Origin: CALBPI01 sp942491885
GTDB lineage: Bacteria > Pseudomonadota > Gammaproteobacteria > Steroidobacterales > Woeseiaceae
Direction of reading: 5' to 3'
Length of the DNA: 64,000 nt
Assembly: GCA_942491885.1 (NCBI GenBank)
Contig: CALOCQ010000002.1
Location: 496,001 to 560,000, forward strand
Below are positions 1 through 9,996 of this stretch, one piece after another. Position numbers and translations under genes: made by a program. The stretch's first letter is position 1; every line of letters begins with the position of its first letter. The notes under the pieces are model-generated. The model searched no databases. It saw only the letters and a list, made by a program, of their open reading frames with translations, and was not told the origin of the DNA.

Positions 1-1
1 T

Positions 2-1153
2 AGCCCGGCGGAAAAGACCGAACAATTGATGGCCCCGGCCAGCAACGATCCCGCCGTTGCGGATGCCGAGGTAGAGGCTCGCCTCGCCGCCTACCACGCA
101 GCGCTCGAGGCCACGAAGAGCGCGCCGGTTGAGACACAGGAACCGGCCGCGAACGACGAGGACGATGTCGCTTTCGACCCGAGCGCACTGACTGACATGT
201 TCAGCGCCGTGGATATCATGGCCACCGGCGCCGAGGCGGCAGCCGCGGACGCAGGTGACCCGGCCGACGACGCACAGGCGCCCGGATCAGCGCTGGACGA
301 TAACGCTGGCGAACTTACTGACGGGCTGGCTGAGGATGATGCAGCGGATGCAGCCGTTGAGCTGGCCGATGACTCAACTGACGATGCCGCGCAAACGCCG
401 GACGACGATCAGCCAGAAGCCAACGAGGATAATGCAGCCGCTGCCATAACGGCGGATGACGTTGACGAAGAAGGCGAGGAAAAGCAGGACACCGCCGCAC
501 TGATCGCCGCGATGGGCGCGCAAGACAACGGCGAAGTCATCGTCTTATCCGGCGATCCCGACGAATTCGATGAGTCGGCAGATGCGTTTGCCGAATCGAT
601 GATTCTTTCGCCCGACCTCGCGCCTGCGCCATCGCGATGGCGGCTGTGGTCGGGCCTGAGCGCAGCTGCAGTGCTGATACTTGGCGTGCAGGCGCTGCAC
701 AGCTACCGCGGCGCCATCGCTACAACCGAGCCCTGGGGTGGTTATCTGTCGGGCGTCTACGGACTGTTCGGGCAAACGCTGACACCTGGCTGGGATGCCA
801 CACAGATGTGCGTAGAGCGCTCCGGTGGCGCGCTCGGCACAGACAATCAACTCGATATCGAAACGGTATTCTCGAATCACGGCGATAAGACGATGCCAAT
901 GCCCGTTCTGAAGCTGCGTATCACCGATGCCTACAGTGATACGCTGGCCGGTATTATCATTCAGCCACGAGACTACCTGCCGGCAACAGACCCGCGCACA
1001 GAGTTGCGCCCCGGCGAGCAGGCAACGGCCATTGCATCGCTGGACTATGCCGAGCCCCGGCTGGACGGCTTCGAGGTCTCCCTGTGCTATCCCGGCGAAG
1101 GCGGCGCATTGCGTTGCGCCGTGCGCTGCAAGGACGAAGATGCAAGACGCTGA
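2..1153 (+). CDS. DUF3426 inner-membrane protein, N-terminus cut off
   Basis: The reading frame is open to the left edge, so the beginning is missing. What remains is a long, very acidic linker rich in Asp, Glu and Ala (to about nt 600), one hydrophobic stretch around nt 640-710 (LWSGLSAAAVLILGVQAL) that should cross the inner membrane once, and a C-terminal domain of the DUF3426 type, with the pattern of a small beta-sandwich. Members of this family usually begin with a zinc-ribbon of two CxxC pairs, which would lie outside the window. The stop lies 14 nt inside dusB, so the two are probably co-translated. DUF3426 genes commonly sit upstream of dusB-fis in gammaproteobacteria. No enzymatic role is known. 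Confidence 0.75.
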   Translation, partial: SPAEKTEQLMAPASNDPAVADAEVEARLAAYHAALEATKSAPVETQEPAANDEDDVAFDPSALTDMFSAVDIMATGAEAAAADAGDPADDAQAPGSALDDNAGELTDGLAEDDAADAAVELADDSTDDAAQTPDDDQPEANEDNAAAAITADDVDEEGEEKQDTAALIAAMGAQDNGEVIVLSGDPDEFDESADAFAESMILSPDLAPAPSRWRLWSGLSAAAVLILGVQALHSYRGAIATTEPWGGYLSGVYGLFGQTLTPGWDATQMCVERSGGALGTDNQLDIETVFSNHGDKTMPMPVLKLRITDAYSDTLAGIIIQPRDYLPATDPRTELRPGEQATAIASLDYAEPRLDGFEVSLCYPGEGGALRCAVRCKDEDARR

Positions 1154-2156
1154 TCGCAGAGGCCCACTACCGCGCATCGGCCACCACCAATTGACCGGGC
1201 GCATTCTCTTATCGCCGATGGCGGGCATCACCGATGCGCCGTTTCGCGCGCTTGCCAGACGCTTCGGTGCCGCACTGGCGGCTTCGGAAATGACGACCGC
1301 AGACACGGCCTTGTGGCAAACCGCAAAGTCGCTGCACCGGCTGGACATCGACAGCGACGTACGCCCCCGAATGGTGCAAATCGCCGGCAGCGACCCGGGC
1401 CAGATGGCTGAGGCTGCGCGCGCGGTCACCGCGCGCGGCGCCGATATTGTCGACATCAACATGGGCTGTCCGGCAAAGAAAGTGTGCCGGAAGTTGGCGG
1501 GCTCCGCGCTATTGCAAGACGAGGCACTGGTCGCGGACATTCTGCGCACGGTGGTTACAAGCGTTGACGTACCGGTCACGCTGAAGACACGCATCGGCTG
1601 GGACATGGACAATCGCAACATCAAAACGATTGCCGCAATTGCACAGGATGCGGGCATCGCCGCAATAGCCATCCATGGCCGCACACGTGCTTGTCGCTAT
1701 CAGGGCAACGCACGCTTCGCCGAAATCGGCGAGGTCGCGGGCACATTGAAAATCCCGGTATTTGCCAATGGCGATATCAGCGATGCGCAAAGCGCGCAAA
1801 AGATTCTCGATGAGACTGGCGCAGACGGGTTATTGATCGGTCGAGCAACACAAGGCAGGCCTTGGATTTTGCGAGAGATATCTGCATTCATCTCTGCCGG
1901 CGTCGTTACAGCGCCTCTTTCAAAAAATGAAACCCATGCTATTATTCGCGACCACCTCGACGCACTGCACGCTTTTTACGGCGAACGAAAAGGCGTCTTG
2001 ATGGCAAGAAAACACCTGAACTGGTATTGCCGTGAATTCGGTATCGCCGACAAGATCAGACGCGATTTGCTCAGCCGGCGTGATGTCGCCTCGCAACGTG
2101 AACTGGCGCGCCAGGTGTTTAGTGGCGCGGCAGGGAGAGACTCATTGGCCGCGTAG
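1140..2156 (+). CDS. dusB: tRNA-dihydrouridine synthase B
   Basis: FMN- and NADPH-dependent enzyme that reduces specific uridines in tRNA to dihydrouridine. The 338-residue protein is a TIM barrel starting with the flavin-binding PMAGITDAPFR motif. The catalytic cysteine lies in NMGCPAKK, followed by KLAGSALL. The phosphate-binding pieces HGRTRAC, FANGDI and IGRATQGRPW all match the DusB subgroup. The ATG at 1140 was chosen because it overlaps the end of the DUF3426 gene and leaves a family-like N-terminus (LTGRILLSPMAG about 18 residues in); the frame is open further upstream but only inside the preceding gene. It is followed by fis, the arrangement known from enteric bacteria, where the pair forms one operon. 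Confidence 0.95.
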   Translation: MQDADRRGPLPRIGHHQLTGRILLSPMAGITDAPFRALARRFGAALAASEMTTADTALWQTAKSLHRLDIDSDVRPRMVQIAGSDPGQMAEAARAVTARGADIVDINMGCPAKKVCRKLAGSALLQDEALVADILRTVVTSVDVPVTLKTRIGWDMDNRNIKTIAAIAQDAGIAAIAIHGRTRACRYQGNARFAEIGEVAGTLKIPVFANGDISDAQSAQKILDETGADGLLIGRATQGRPWILREISAFISAGVVTAPLSKNETHAIIRDHLDALHAFYGERKGVLMARKHLNWYCREFGIADKIRRDLLSRRDVASQRELARQVFSGAAGRDSLAA

Positions 2157-2205
2157 TCCCTGATACAAACTTCAGGGATCTGTCGTATTTGGGGAATGGC
2201 AAGTC

Positions 2206-2484
2206 GTGGTCGAAAGAAAGAAAGCAGCAAAGAAAAAGAAAGGCAGCAAGCAAAAGCAACGCCCGCTGGCGCGCATGACTGAAAGTGCCTTACATGACTA
2301 TTTTATTAAGCTGAACGGCACCAAGCCCGGCGATCTGTATGACCTCGTCATCAATGAGGTTGAGCGCCCTTTGCTACATACGGTCATGGAATACACCGAG
2401 GGCAATCAGAGCCGCGCGGCAGAGATTCTCGGCATCAATCGCGGAACACTCCGTAAAAAACTGAAACAGCATTCGCTGGAATAA
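2206..2484 (+). CDS. fis: DNA-binding protein Fis with an unusual lysine-rich N-terminus
   Basis: Nucleoid-associated DNA-bending protein. The C-terminal two thirds are clearly Fis: LYDLVINEVERPLL, then the helix-turn-helix GNQSRAAEILGINRGTLRKKLK, ending near residue 92. The GTG at 2206 follows a GGGGAA ribosome site; an alternative ATG at 2275 would give 69 residues. The N-terminal part differs from enteric Fis. Instead of the beta-hairpin arm that activates invertases there is a highly basic run (KKAAKKKKGSKQKQR). The protein should therefore bind and bend DNA, but its invertase-activating function is doubtful. It lies directly after dusB and 27 nt before purH. Confidence 0.93.
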   Translation: MVERKKAAKKKKGSKQKQRPLARMTESALHDYFIKLNGTKPGDLYDLVINEVERPLLHTVMEYTEGNQSRAAEILGINRGTLRKKLKQHSLE

Positions 2485-2511
2485 TCCGGCGCCACTACAA
2501 GGACGCCGTCG

Positions 2512-4059
2512 ATGACCATCCGCCGCGCGCTGATCAGCGTATCCGACAAACAAGGCATTGCGCCTTTCGCAGCCGCCCTTGCAGAGGCGGGCATTGAGCT
2601 CATTTCAACCGGTGGCACCGCCAGAGCGCTGCGCGACGCAGGCCTTGAAGTCACCGACATCTCGACCGTCACGGGCTTTCCGGAAATCATGGATGGCAGG
2701 GTCAAAACCCTGCACCCCAACGTTCACGGCGGCCTGCTCGGGCGCGCCGGCGTCGACGACGACGTGATGCGCGAACACAACATCCAGCGTATCGATCTCG
2801 CCGTGATCAACCTGTACCCGTTCGCCGAGACAATCAATCGCGACGGCGCCTCGTTCGCCGACGCGATCGAGAACATCGACATCGGCGGCCCGGCGATGAT
2901 CAGGGCCGCGGCCAAGAATCACGATGCTGTCTGTGTCGTCGTCAGTCCCGACGACTACCCGGAGATCATGCAGGCCGTCGCCGACGGCAAGTCGCCGGAC
3001 GCCGCTGCACGGCGTCGCCTGGCCGCCCGCGCCTTCGCGCATACGGCAGCCTACGACAGCCACATCGCCGACTACCTGAAGCGCGCCGCTGACCAGCCGC
3101 TGCAATCGGATGACTATTCGTTGGGTGGCCAGCGCGTCCAGACCCTGCGCTACGGTGAAAATCCGCATCAATCGGCGAGCTTTTACGCCGACGCGCTTAA
3201 CATTCCGGGCACGCTCGCCAGCGCAACCATGCTGCAGGGCAAGGCCTTGTCCTACAACAACATCGCCGACGGTGACGCCGCTCTGGAATGCGTGCGCCAA
3301 TTCGATGCGCCCGCCTGCGTCATTGTCAAACATGCCAATCCGTGTGGTGTCAGCGTCGCAGCGAATCTGCTCGACGCCTATGAAGCCGCCTACGCAACTG
3401 ACCGGACATCTGCCTTCGGCGGCATTATCGCCTTTAACCGGCCTGTTCCGGGCAACGTCGCCACGGCAATAACAGACAGACAATTTGTCGAGGTCGTTAT
3501 CGCACCGTCGTTCGATGAGTCGGCAATTGCGGCGTTCGCAGCGAAGCCGAATGTAAGGCTCCTGACGACAGGGCCGCTGACCGCACTACCCGCCGCTGTC
3601 GATATCAAGAAAGTTTCCGGTGGCTTTCTGGTGCAGGATCGCGACGATGGGCAAACCGATCGCGCGGCACTGAAAGTGGTCAGCGCACGGGCACCGAGCG
3701 ATGCCGAAATCAATGACCTGTTGTTTGCCTGGCAAGTTGTCAAATTCGTCAAATCAAACGCGATCGTGTTCTGCCGCGACAACCGCACGATCGGCATCGG
3801 CGCGGGGCAGATGAGCCGCGTCTACTCTACGCGCATCGCAGCGATCAAAGCTGCCGATGAAGGTTTGAGCGTCAAAGGCTCGGTCATGGCATCAGATGCC
3901 TTCTTCCCGTTTCGCGATGGACTCGACAACGCCGCCGAGCATGGCGCAACAGCAGTCATCCAGCCGGGCGGCTCGATCCGTGACGATGAAGTCATCGCCG
4001 CAGCCAACGAGCACGATATCGCGATGGTATTTACCGGCATGCGCCACTTCAGGCACTGA
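2512..4059 (+). CDS. purH: Bifunctional AICAR formyltransferase / IMP cyclohydrolase
   Basis: Catalyses the last two steps of de novo IMP synthesis: formyl transfer from 10-formyl-tetrahydrofolate to AICAR, then ring closure. The 515 residues carry an N-terminal MGS-like cyclohydrolase domain (STGGTARALRDAGLEVTDIS, TGFPEIMDGRVKTLHP, HGGLLGR) and a C-terminal formyltransferase domain with the KHANPCGV signature that contains the catalytic Lys-His pair, and a closing FRDGLDNAAEHGATAVIQPG segment. Length is normal for the family. purD follows after 2 nt, so both are made from one transcript. fis lies just upstream, an order seen in several gammaproteobacteria. Confidence 0.97.
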   Translation: MTIRRALISVSDKQGIAPFAAALAEAGIELISTGGTARALRDAGLEVTDISTVTGFPEIMDGRVKTLHPNVHGGLLGRAGVDDDVMREHNIQRIDLAVINLYPFAETINRDGASFADAIENIDIGGPAMIRAAAKNHDAVCVVVSPDDYPEIMQAVADGKSPDAAARRRLAARAFAHTAAYDSHIADYLKRAADQPLQSDDYSLGGQRVQTLRYGENPHQSASFYADALNIPGTLASATMLQGKALSYNNIADGDAALECVRQFDAPACVIVKHANPCGVSVAANLLDAYEAAYATDRTSAFGGIIAFNRPVPGNVATAITDRQFVEVVIAPSFDESAIAAFAAKPNVRLLTTGPLTALPAAVDIKKVSGGFLVQDRDDGQTDRAALKVVSARAPSDAEINDLLFAWQVVKFVKSNAIVFCRDNRTIGIGAGQMSRVYSTRIAAIKAADEGLSVKGSVMASDAFFPFRDGLDNAAEHGATAVIQPGGSIRDDEVIAAANEHDIAMVFTGMRHFRH

Positions 4060-4061
4060 CT

Positions 4062-5354
4062 ATGAAAATCCTGATCATCGGCGGCGGCGGTCGCGAGCAC
4101 GCGCTGGCATGGCGTTGTGCTCAATCACCCCGGGTCGAAGAAGTTCTTGTCGCACCCGGCAATGCCGGTACCGCTTTGGAGCCCGGCGTTCGTAACGTCG
4201 ATATTGCCGCCGAAGATATTGATGCATTGTTGATGATGGCCACCCGCGAACGCGTCGACCTTACGATCGTCGGCCCGGAGCAACCATTAGTCGCAGGCAT
4301 CAGCGACCGCTTCAGCGCGGCCAACCTCGCCTGTTTCGGTCCGGGCGCCGCGGCCTCGCAGCTGGAAGGCTCCAAAGCCTTCACCAAAGCATTCCTGCAA
4401 CGCCACAATATTCCCACCGCCGCGTATCGCGAGTTCGATGACTTCGAAGCCGCCAGCGATTACATCCAGACTCAGGACATGCCACTGGTCATCAAGGCAG
4501 ACGGCCTGGCCGCGGGAAAAGGCGTCGTCATTGCGCATAGCCCAGAGCAAGCAGTGGATGCGGCTCGCGACATGCTGGTCGATGGCCGTTTTGGTGCGGC
4601 GAGCGACAGCATCGTCATTGAAGCATTCCTGACCGGTGAGGAGGCAAGCTTTATAGCCGTGACAGACGGCAAGACGATCCTGCCGATGGCAACATCTCAG
4701 GACCACAAGGCGCGCGACGAAGGCGACCAGGGCCCGAATACCGGCGGCATGGGCGCGTACTCGCCGGCACCGGTCGTGACCCCGGCGGTCGCCGAACATG
4801 TCATGCGTGACATCATGCAGGCAACACTGGACGGTCTGAAGCGTGACGGTATCGATTACTGCGGATTCCTCTATGCCGGTCTGATGATCGACGACGGCCG
4901 CGCAAGCGTACTCGAATTCAATTGCCGCCTTGGTGACCCTGAAACGCAACCCATCATGATGCGGCTCGACAGCGACCTGACGACAATCTGCGAGGCAGCG
5001 ATTGCCGGTACGCTCGATCAGGAAACTATCGCCTGGGACGAGCGCGCGGCACTCGGCGTCGTGCTTGCCGCCGAGGGCTACCCCGGCGACTATCGCAAAG
5101 GCGACCCGATCGCCGGGCTCGACGACGAACACGATGATGTCAAAGTCTTTCACGCCGGCACGGCGATGCGCGATGGCAGCATAGTCACCAGCGGCGGTCG
5201 CGTTTTATGCGCGACGGCGCTCGGCGCAACGGTAGCCGCTGCCGCCGGGTCCGCCTACGCAGCCGCTGACACTATTCGCTGGCCCGGCCGCTTCATGCGT
5301 CGCGACATCGGCGCCAAAGCGATCGTCAGAGAGCATCAGGACAGCGATGATTAG
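4062..5354 (+). CDS. purD: Phosphoribosylamine-glycine ligase
   Basis: GAR synthetase, second step of purine synthesis, joining glycine to phosphoribosylamine with ATP. The 430-residue protein shows the N-terminal nucleotide-fold motif IIGGGGREHALAW, the PGNAGT segment, the ATP-grasp pieces (VIKADGLAAGKGV, EEASFIAVTDG) and the metal-binding LEFNCRLGDPETQP motif. Length and order are standard. It sits 2 nt after purH and overlaps the next gene by 8 nt, forming a purH-purD-moeA-like operon. Confidence 0.97.
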   Translation: MKILIIGGGGREHALAWRCAQSPRVEEVLVAPGNAGTALEPGVRNVDIAAEDIDALLMMATRERVDLTIVGPEQPLVAGISDRFSAANLACFGPGAAASQLEGSKAFTKAFLQRHNIPTAAYREFDDFEAASDYIQTQDMPLVIKADGLAAGKGVVIAHSPEQAVDAARDMLVDGRFGAASDSIVIEAFLTGEEASFIAVTDGKTILPMATSQDHKARDEGDQGPNTGGMGAYSPAPVVTPAVAEHVMRDIMQATLDGLKRDGIDYCGFLYAGLMIDDGRASVLEFNCRLGDPETQPIMMRLDSDLTTICEAAIAGTLDQETIAWDERAALGVVLAAEGYPGDYRKGDPIAGLDDEHDDVKVFHAGTAMRDGSIVTSGGRVLCATALGATVAAAAGSAYAAADTIRWPGRFMRRDIGAKAIVREHQDSDD

Positions 5355-6549
5355 CGTCGCCGAAGCGCTCGCGGAAATTACCAGCCATAGCCGGACTCTG
5401 GAATCTGAAAGCGTCGAACTGGCTCTGGCCGCCGGCCGGGTGCTCGCCCAGAGTATCTTTGCCGAACGCGACCAGCCGCCCTTCGATCGCGTAACGATGG
5501 ATGGCGCAGCAATACGCTGGCACCAACCGGCAACGACACTGACCGTCAGCGCGACGCAATTTGCCGGTGACCCGCCGCTGACGCTTCAGGCCGTGGACTC
5601 TGCTATCGAAATCATGACCGGTGCAGCAATGCCGGCGGGCGCCGACACGGTCGTGCCGGTGGAGCGCTATCAGATCAACACAGATACGACGCCGCCAACG
5701 CTTGTTTTCGAACAAGGCTATAGCGCCGAGCGCGGCCAGTTTATTCACCAACAAGGCAGCGACCATCGCGCCGGCGCGACACTGTTGCGCCCGGGCATGC
5801 GCATCGGTGCTGCAGAGCTTGCCGTCATCGCCTCTGCCGGCGAGGCCACGGTGCAGGTCGCGCGCCAGCCACGGATCGCCGTCATCGCGACAGGTAATGA
5901 GCTGGTCGCCGCAGGACAAACCATTGCCGATCACCAAATCCGGCTCTCAAACGGACCGGCATTGATCGGCGCGCTGAAGCTGGCCGGTTTCGATCAGACC
6001 AGCCTGCATCATCTCAATGACGATCGCGCGACGCTGGAACAGCGCCTCGCCGTGTTGCTGGCCGAACACGACGTGTTGATCCTGTCGGGCGGTGTCTCCA
6101 AAGGGAAGGCCGACCATGTACCCGACGTGCTCAATGCGCTGGGCGTGCAAAAGCACTTTCACCGCATCGCGCAAAGACCCGGCAAGCCGATGTGGTTCGG
6201 CACCGCGGCAGAGGGGAAAATGGTGTTCGCGCTGCCGGGCAATCCGGTCTCAACCCTGACGTGTTTCCGCCGCTACGTGATCGGCGCGCTGGCACAGTGC
6301 AGCGGCCTGCAGCCACAATCTCAGGAGATCGCATGCCTGTCGACCGACTGGCACTTCAAACCGCCATTGACCGCGTTTGTACCGGTGAACGTCGCCAGCG
6401 ACGCGCGCGGCGTGCTCGTGGCAACACCCGTCACCACCAATACATCCGGGGATTTCAGTGCGCTGGCGGGCACCAGCGGCTTCATCGAACTGCCGGCAGA
6501 CCGCACCGATTTCTCAACCGGTGAGGCCTACCCGCTATTTCGTTGGTAG
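5347..6549 (+). CDS. moeA: MoeA-like molybdopterin molybdenumtransferase
   Basis: Probable enzyme that inserts molybdate into adenylated molybdopterin. The 400-residue protein follows the MoeA order: RDQPPFDRVTMDG near residue 45, EIMTGAAMPAGADTVVPVE near residue 90, IAVIATGNELV near residue 180, then the MoCF fold motif SGGVSKGKADHVPDVL and PGKPMWFG...LPGNPVS. The usual MDGYA reads MDGAA, and the YxS/VG portion of the GGVSVG motif reads SKG. The Asp residues expected at the active site are kept. No other molybdenum-cofactor gene is in view. The start overlaps the purD stop by 8 nt. A shift towards a related pterin role is possible, but MoeA is the best reading. Confidence 0.85.
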   Translation: MISVAEALAEITSHSRTLESESVELALAAGRVLAQSIFAERDQPPFDRVTMDGAAIRWHQPATTLTVSATQFAGDPPLTLQAVDSAIEIMTGAAMPAGADTVVPVERYQINTDTTPPTLVFEQGYSAERGQFIHQQGSDHRAGATLLRPGMRIGAAELAVIASAGEATVQVARQPRIAVIATGNELVAAGQTIADHQIRLSNGPALIGALKLAGFDQTSLHHLNDDRATLEQRLAVLLAEHDVLILSGGVSKGKADHVPDVLNALGVQKHFHRIAQRPGKPMWFGTAAEGKMVFALPGNPVSTLTCFRRYVIGALAQCSGLQPQSQEIACLSTDWHFKPPLTAFVPVNVASDARGVLVATPVTTNTSGDFSALAGTSGFIELPADRTDFSTGEAYPLFRW

Positions 6550-6554
6550 TGGCT

Positions 6555-6571
6555 CGCTGACGCGTCGCGCG

Positions 6572-6577
<6 letters not shown>
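6555..6577. terminator. Perfect 9-bp hairpin between convergent moeA and rho ends
   Basis: CGCTGACGC, a 5-nt loop (GTCGC), then GCGTCAGCG form an inverted repeat between the end of the moeA-like gene and the end of rho; the repeat includes the rho stop codon. It would fold in transcripts of both strands. No T-run follows on either strand, so it is not a classic intrinsic terminator. It may stabilise 3' ends or pause polymerase between the convergent genes. Confidence 0.45.
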
Positions 6578-8023
<1,446 letters not shown>

Positions 8024-8032
8024 CTATATTTC

Positions 8033-8359
8033 TCACAGGTTACTGTCGATAAATTCGGTAAGCGCAGACTTGGACATTGCGCCCAGTTTCTGGCCATGTA
8101 CGGTGCCGTCTTTGAACAGCATCAGTGTCGGGATGCTACGAATACCGTATTTCGGTGGGGTGTTCGGATTCTCATCAATGTTGATCTTGACGATCTTCAC
8201 GCGGTCGCCGTATTCGTCAGCCGCGCTTTCAAGCAGCGGCGCAATCATCTTGCAAGGCCCACACCATTCGGCCCAGAAATCCAGCAAAACCGGAATGTCG
8301 GACTCGAGTACATCACTTGCAAAAGTTGCATCGCTCGTCTGCAAAATTTTATCGCTCAA
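8033..8359 (-). CDS. trxA: Thioredoxin 1
   Basis: Cytoplasmic disulfide reductase of 108 residues. The active site WCGPC is in DFWAEWCGPCKMIAP, and the cis-proline loop is SIPTLMLF; it matches E. coli TrxA over its whole length (MSDKI... start, EFIDSNL end). The codon at the homologous start is TTG (8357-8359), preceded by an AGGGGAA ribosome site about 6 nt upstream, and no better ATG is available. The rho frame begins 9 nt after its stop, so the two genes form an operon. A T9 run on the transcribed strand lies in the leader about 30 nt upstream. Confidence 0.96.
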   Translation of the reverse strand: MSDKILQTSDATFASDVLESDIPVLLDFWAEWCGPCKMIAPLLESAADEYGDRVKIVKINIDENPNTPPKYGIRSIPTLMLFKDGTVHGQKLGAMSKSALTEFIDSNL

Positions 8360-8673
8360 CGGAAATTCCCCTGATCAGTTCAACTACAAAAAAAAACGGT
8401 ATTTGGGTTCGGAAGGCCTGGTCGAAGACCGCGGCCGGCGCGCTGCTGCGCGTAATTTAGATGACTATGCGCGCCATATAAGGCACTATGCGCGAGCTTG
8501 GCCTGCGGCCAAATGCGTAAAGATCGCTGGTTGATAAATAGATTTGGCAACGGCGGTTGCGCTTTGTTGATCTAATTTCAACCGTTCGCGACGCAATTTG
8601 CAAGTATTTGACGCGCGAAATTGAGGATTTGCGCCAAATCCATAAAACATCGACCTCAACACACCGGGAAAAT
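8360..8673. promoter_or_regulatory. Divergent trxA / rhlB control region with direct repeats and a hairpin
   Basis: This 314-nt stretch has no convincing gene. It should hold the promoters of trxA-rho (-) and rhlB (+). Visible structure: a 9-nt A-run (T-run on the trxA side); two exact 10-bp direct repeats ACTATGCGCG at 8464-8473 and 8485-8494, spaced 21 bp apart, that is two helical turns; and a 6-bp hairpin TTGGCC-TGC-GGCCAA at 8498-8512. I see no strong sigma70 -35/-10 pair. Confidence 0.5.
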
Positions 8674-9996
8674 ATGTCAGCCGATCATCTCTCTGAACTC
8701 GAATTTGCCAGTCTCGTGCTGCCGGAAAGCCTGCAACAGGGCATCAAGGACGCAGGCTTCAAACACGCCACGCCGATTCAGGCGCAAACACTGCCGATGG
8801 CGCTGAAGGGCACGGATGTTGCCGGACAGGCGCAAACCGGTACGGGTAAAACCGCCGCTTTCCTGATTGCGCTTTACAATCACTTGCTGCTGAATCCGAT
8901 CGCCGACGAAGAGCGGCGCACCGGCAGCATTCGCGCACTGATTCTTGCGCCAACGCGCGAACTCGCCATTCAGATTGCTGACGATGCCAAGGTACTTGGC
9001 AAACACACCGGTTTGCGCATTGGCCTTGCCTATGGCGGTACCGACTACGACAAGCAGCGCAGTATTATCGAGGACGGTATCGACGTTCTGATCGGTACAC
9101 CGGGTCGCATCATCGACTATTTCAAACAACGCGTTTTCCACATGGCGCAGGCACAGGCGCTGGTACTCGACGAGGCCGATCGCATGTTCGACCTCGGCTT
9201 CATCAAGGACATCCGCTTCCTGCTGCGTCGTCTGCCGCCGGCAGAAGACCGGCTGAACATGCTGTTTTCCGCGACGCTGTCTTATCGCGTCATGGAACTG
9301 GCCGCCGAGCACATGAACGACCCTGAGCTGGTTCGCATCGAGCCCGAAAAGGTTACTGCCGACCGCGTTGAACAGAGCATTTACTATCCGTCCAACGAAG
9401 AAAAAATTCCGCTGCTGATCAAGCTGATGCGTGACTTGAACATCGACCGCACGATGGTCTTCGTCAACACCAAGCGCGAGGCGGAGCGACTCGAAGACAC
9501 GCTCAACGCCAACGACATTCAGGCGCAGGCGATATCCGGCGATGTGCCACAGAAAAAACGCCAGCGCATGCTGAAGTCGTTTCAGGACGGTGAGCTAAAA
9601 GTCATGATCGGCACGGACGTTGCGTCACGCGGGCTGCACATCGACGATGTGACCCACGTATTCAACTACGACCTGCCGCAGGATCGCGAAGACTACGTGC
9701 ATCGCATCGGTCGTACGGCGCGCGCCGGTGCGTCCGGCGTCGCAATCAGCTTCGGCTGCGAGAATTACGTCATGTCCCTCCCCGACATCGAGGACTACAT
9801 CGGTTTTCGTATTCCCGTTGCGAGCTTCGACCATCAGGCGTTGCCGGAAATCGTTCGCCCGCCACGCCGACCGCGCCGCCCAGGCCCCGGCGGCAATCGC
9901 GGGCGCGGCGGCAGTGGCAACCGGCCACCGCAGGGCAACAATGCCAAGCCGAGACGGCGCCGGAGTAGTAACTCTGCCGGCGGCTCAGGCAACTAG
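8674..9996 (+). CDS. rhlB: ATP-dependent RNA helicase RhlB
   Basis: DEAD-box helicase that in enterics works with RNase E in the degradosome. The 440 residues carry all motifs in order: Q motif (GFKHATPIQAQTLP), AQTGTGKT, PTRELA, GGTDYDKQ, GTPGRI, DEADRMFDLGFIKDIRF, SAT, DVASRGLHI and HRIGRTARAG, plus a basic, Gly/Arg-rich C-terminal tail suited to RNA binding. The RhlB-specific stretch LGFIKDIRFLLRRLPP and the divergent trxA-rho neighbour support RhlB rather than another DEAD-box protein. The ATG at 8674 was chosen for its GGGAA ribosome site and MSADHLSE start; the frame is open upstream to 8557 without family similarity. The stop overlaps the convergent nucleotidase gene by 4 nt. Confidence 0.94.
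   Translation: MSADHLSELEFASLVLPESLQQGIKDAGFKHATPIQAQTLPMALKGTDVAGQAQTGTGKTAAFLIALYNHLLLNPIADEERRTGSIRALILAPTRELAIQIADDAKVLGKHTGLRIGLAYGGTDYDKQRSIIEDGIDVLIGTPGRIIDYFKQRVFHMAQAQALVLDEADRMFDLGFIKDIRFLLRRLPPAEDRLNMLFSATLSYRVMELAAEHMNDPELVRIEPEKVTADRVEQSIYYPSNEEKIPLLIKLMRDLNIDRTMVFVNTKREAERLEDTLNANDIQAQAISGDVPQKKRQRMLKSFQDGELKVMIGTDVASRGLHIDDVTHVFNYDLPQDREDYVHRIGRTARAGASGVAISFGCENYVMSLPDIEDYIGFRIPVASFDHQALPEIVRPPRRPRRPGPGGNRGRGGSGNRPPQGNNAKPRRRRSSNSAGGSGN

Noticed and set aside
545..1684. Long open frame on the minus strand opposite the DUF3426 and dusB genes (379 codons)
   Set aside because: It is fully antisense to two well-recognised genes; long antisense frames are common in GC-rich DNA, and the translation is low in recognisable motifs.
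2605..3483. 292-codon frame antisense to purH
   Set aside because: purH is unmistakable on the other strand; the antisense translation has no family features.
8557..8673. Upstream extension of rhlB by 39 codons
   Set aside because: The extra residues have no helicase similarity, and the ATG at 8674 has a good ribosome site and a family-like start.
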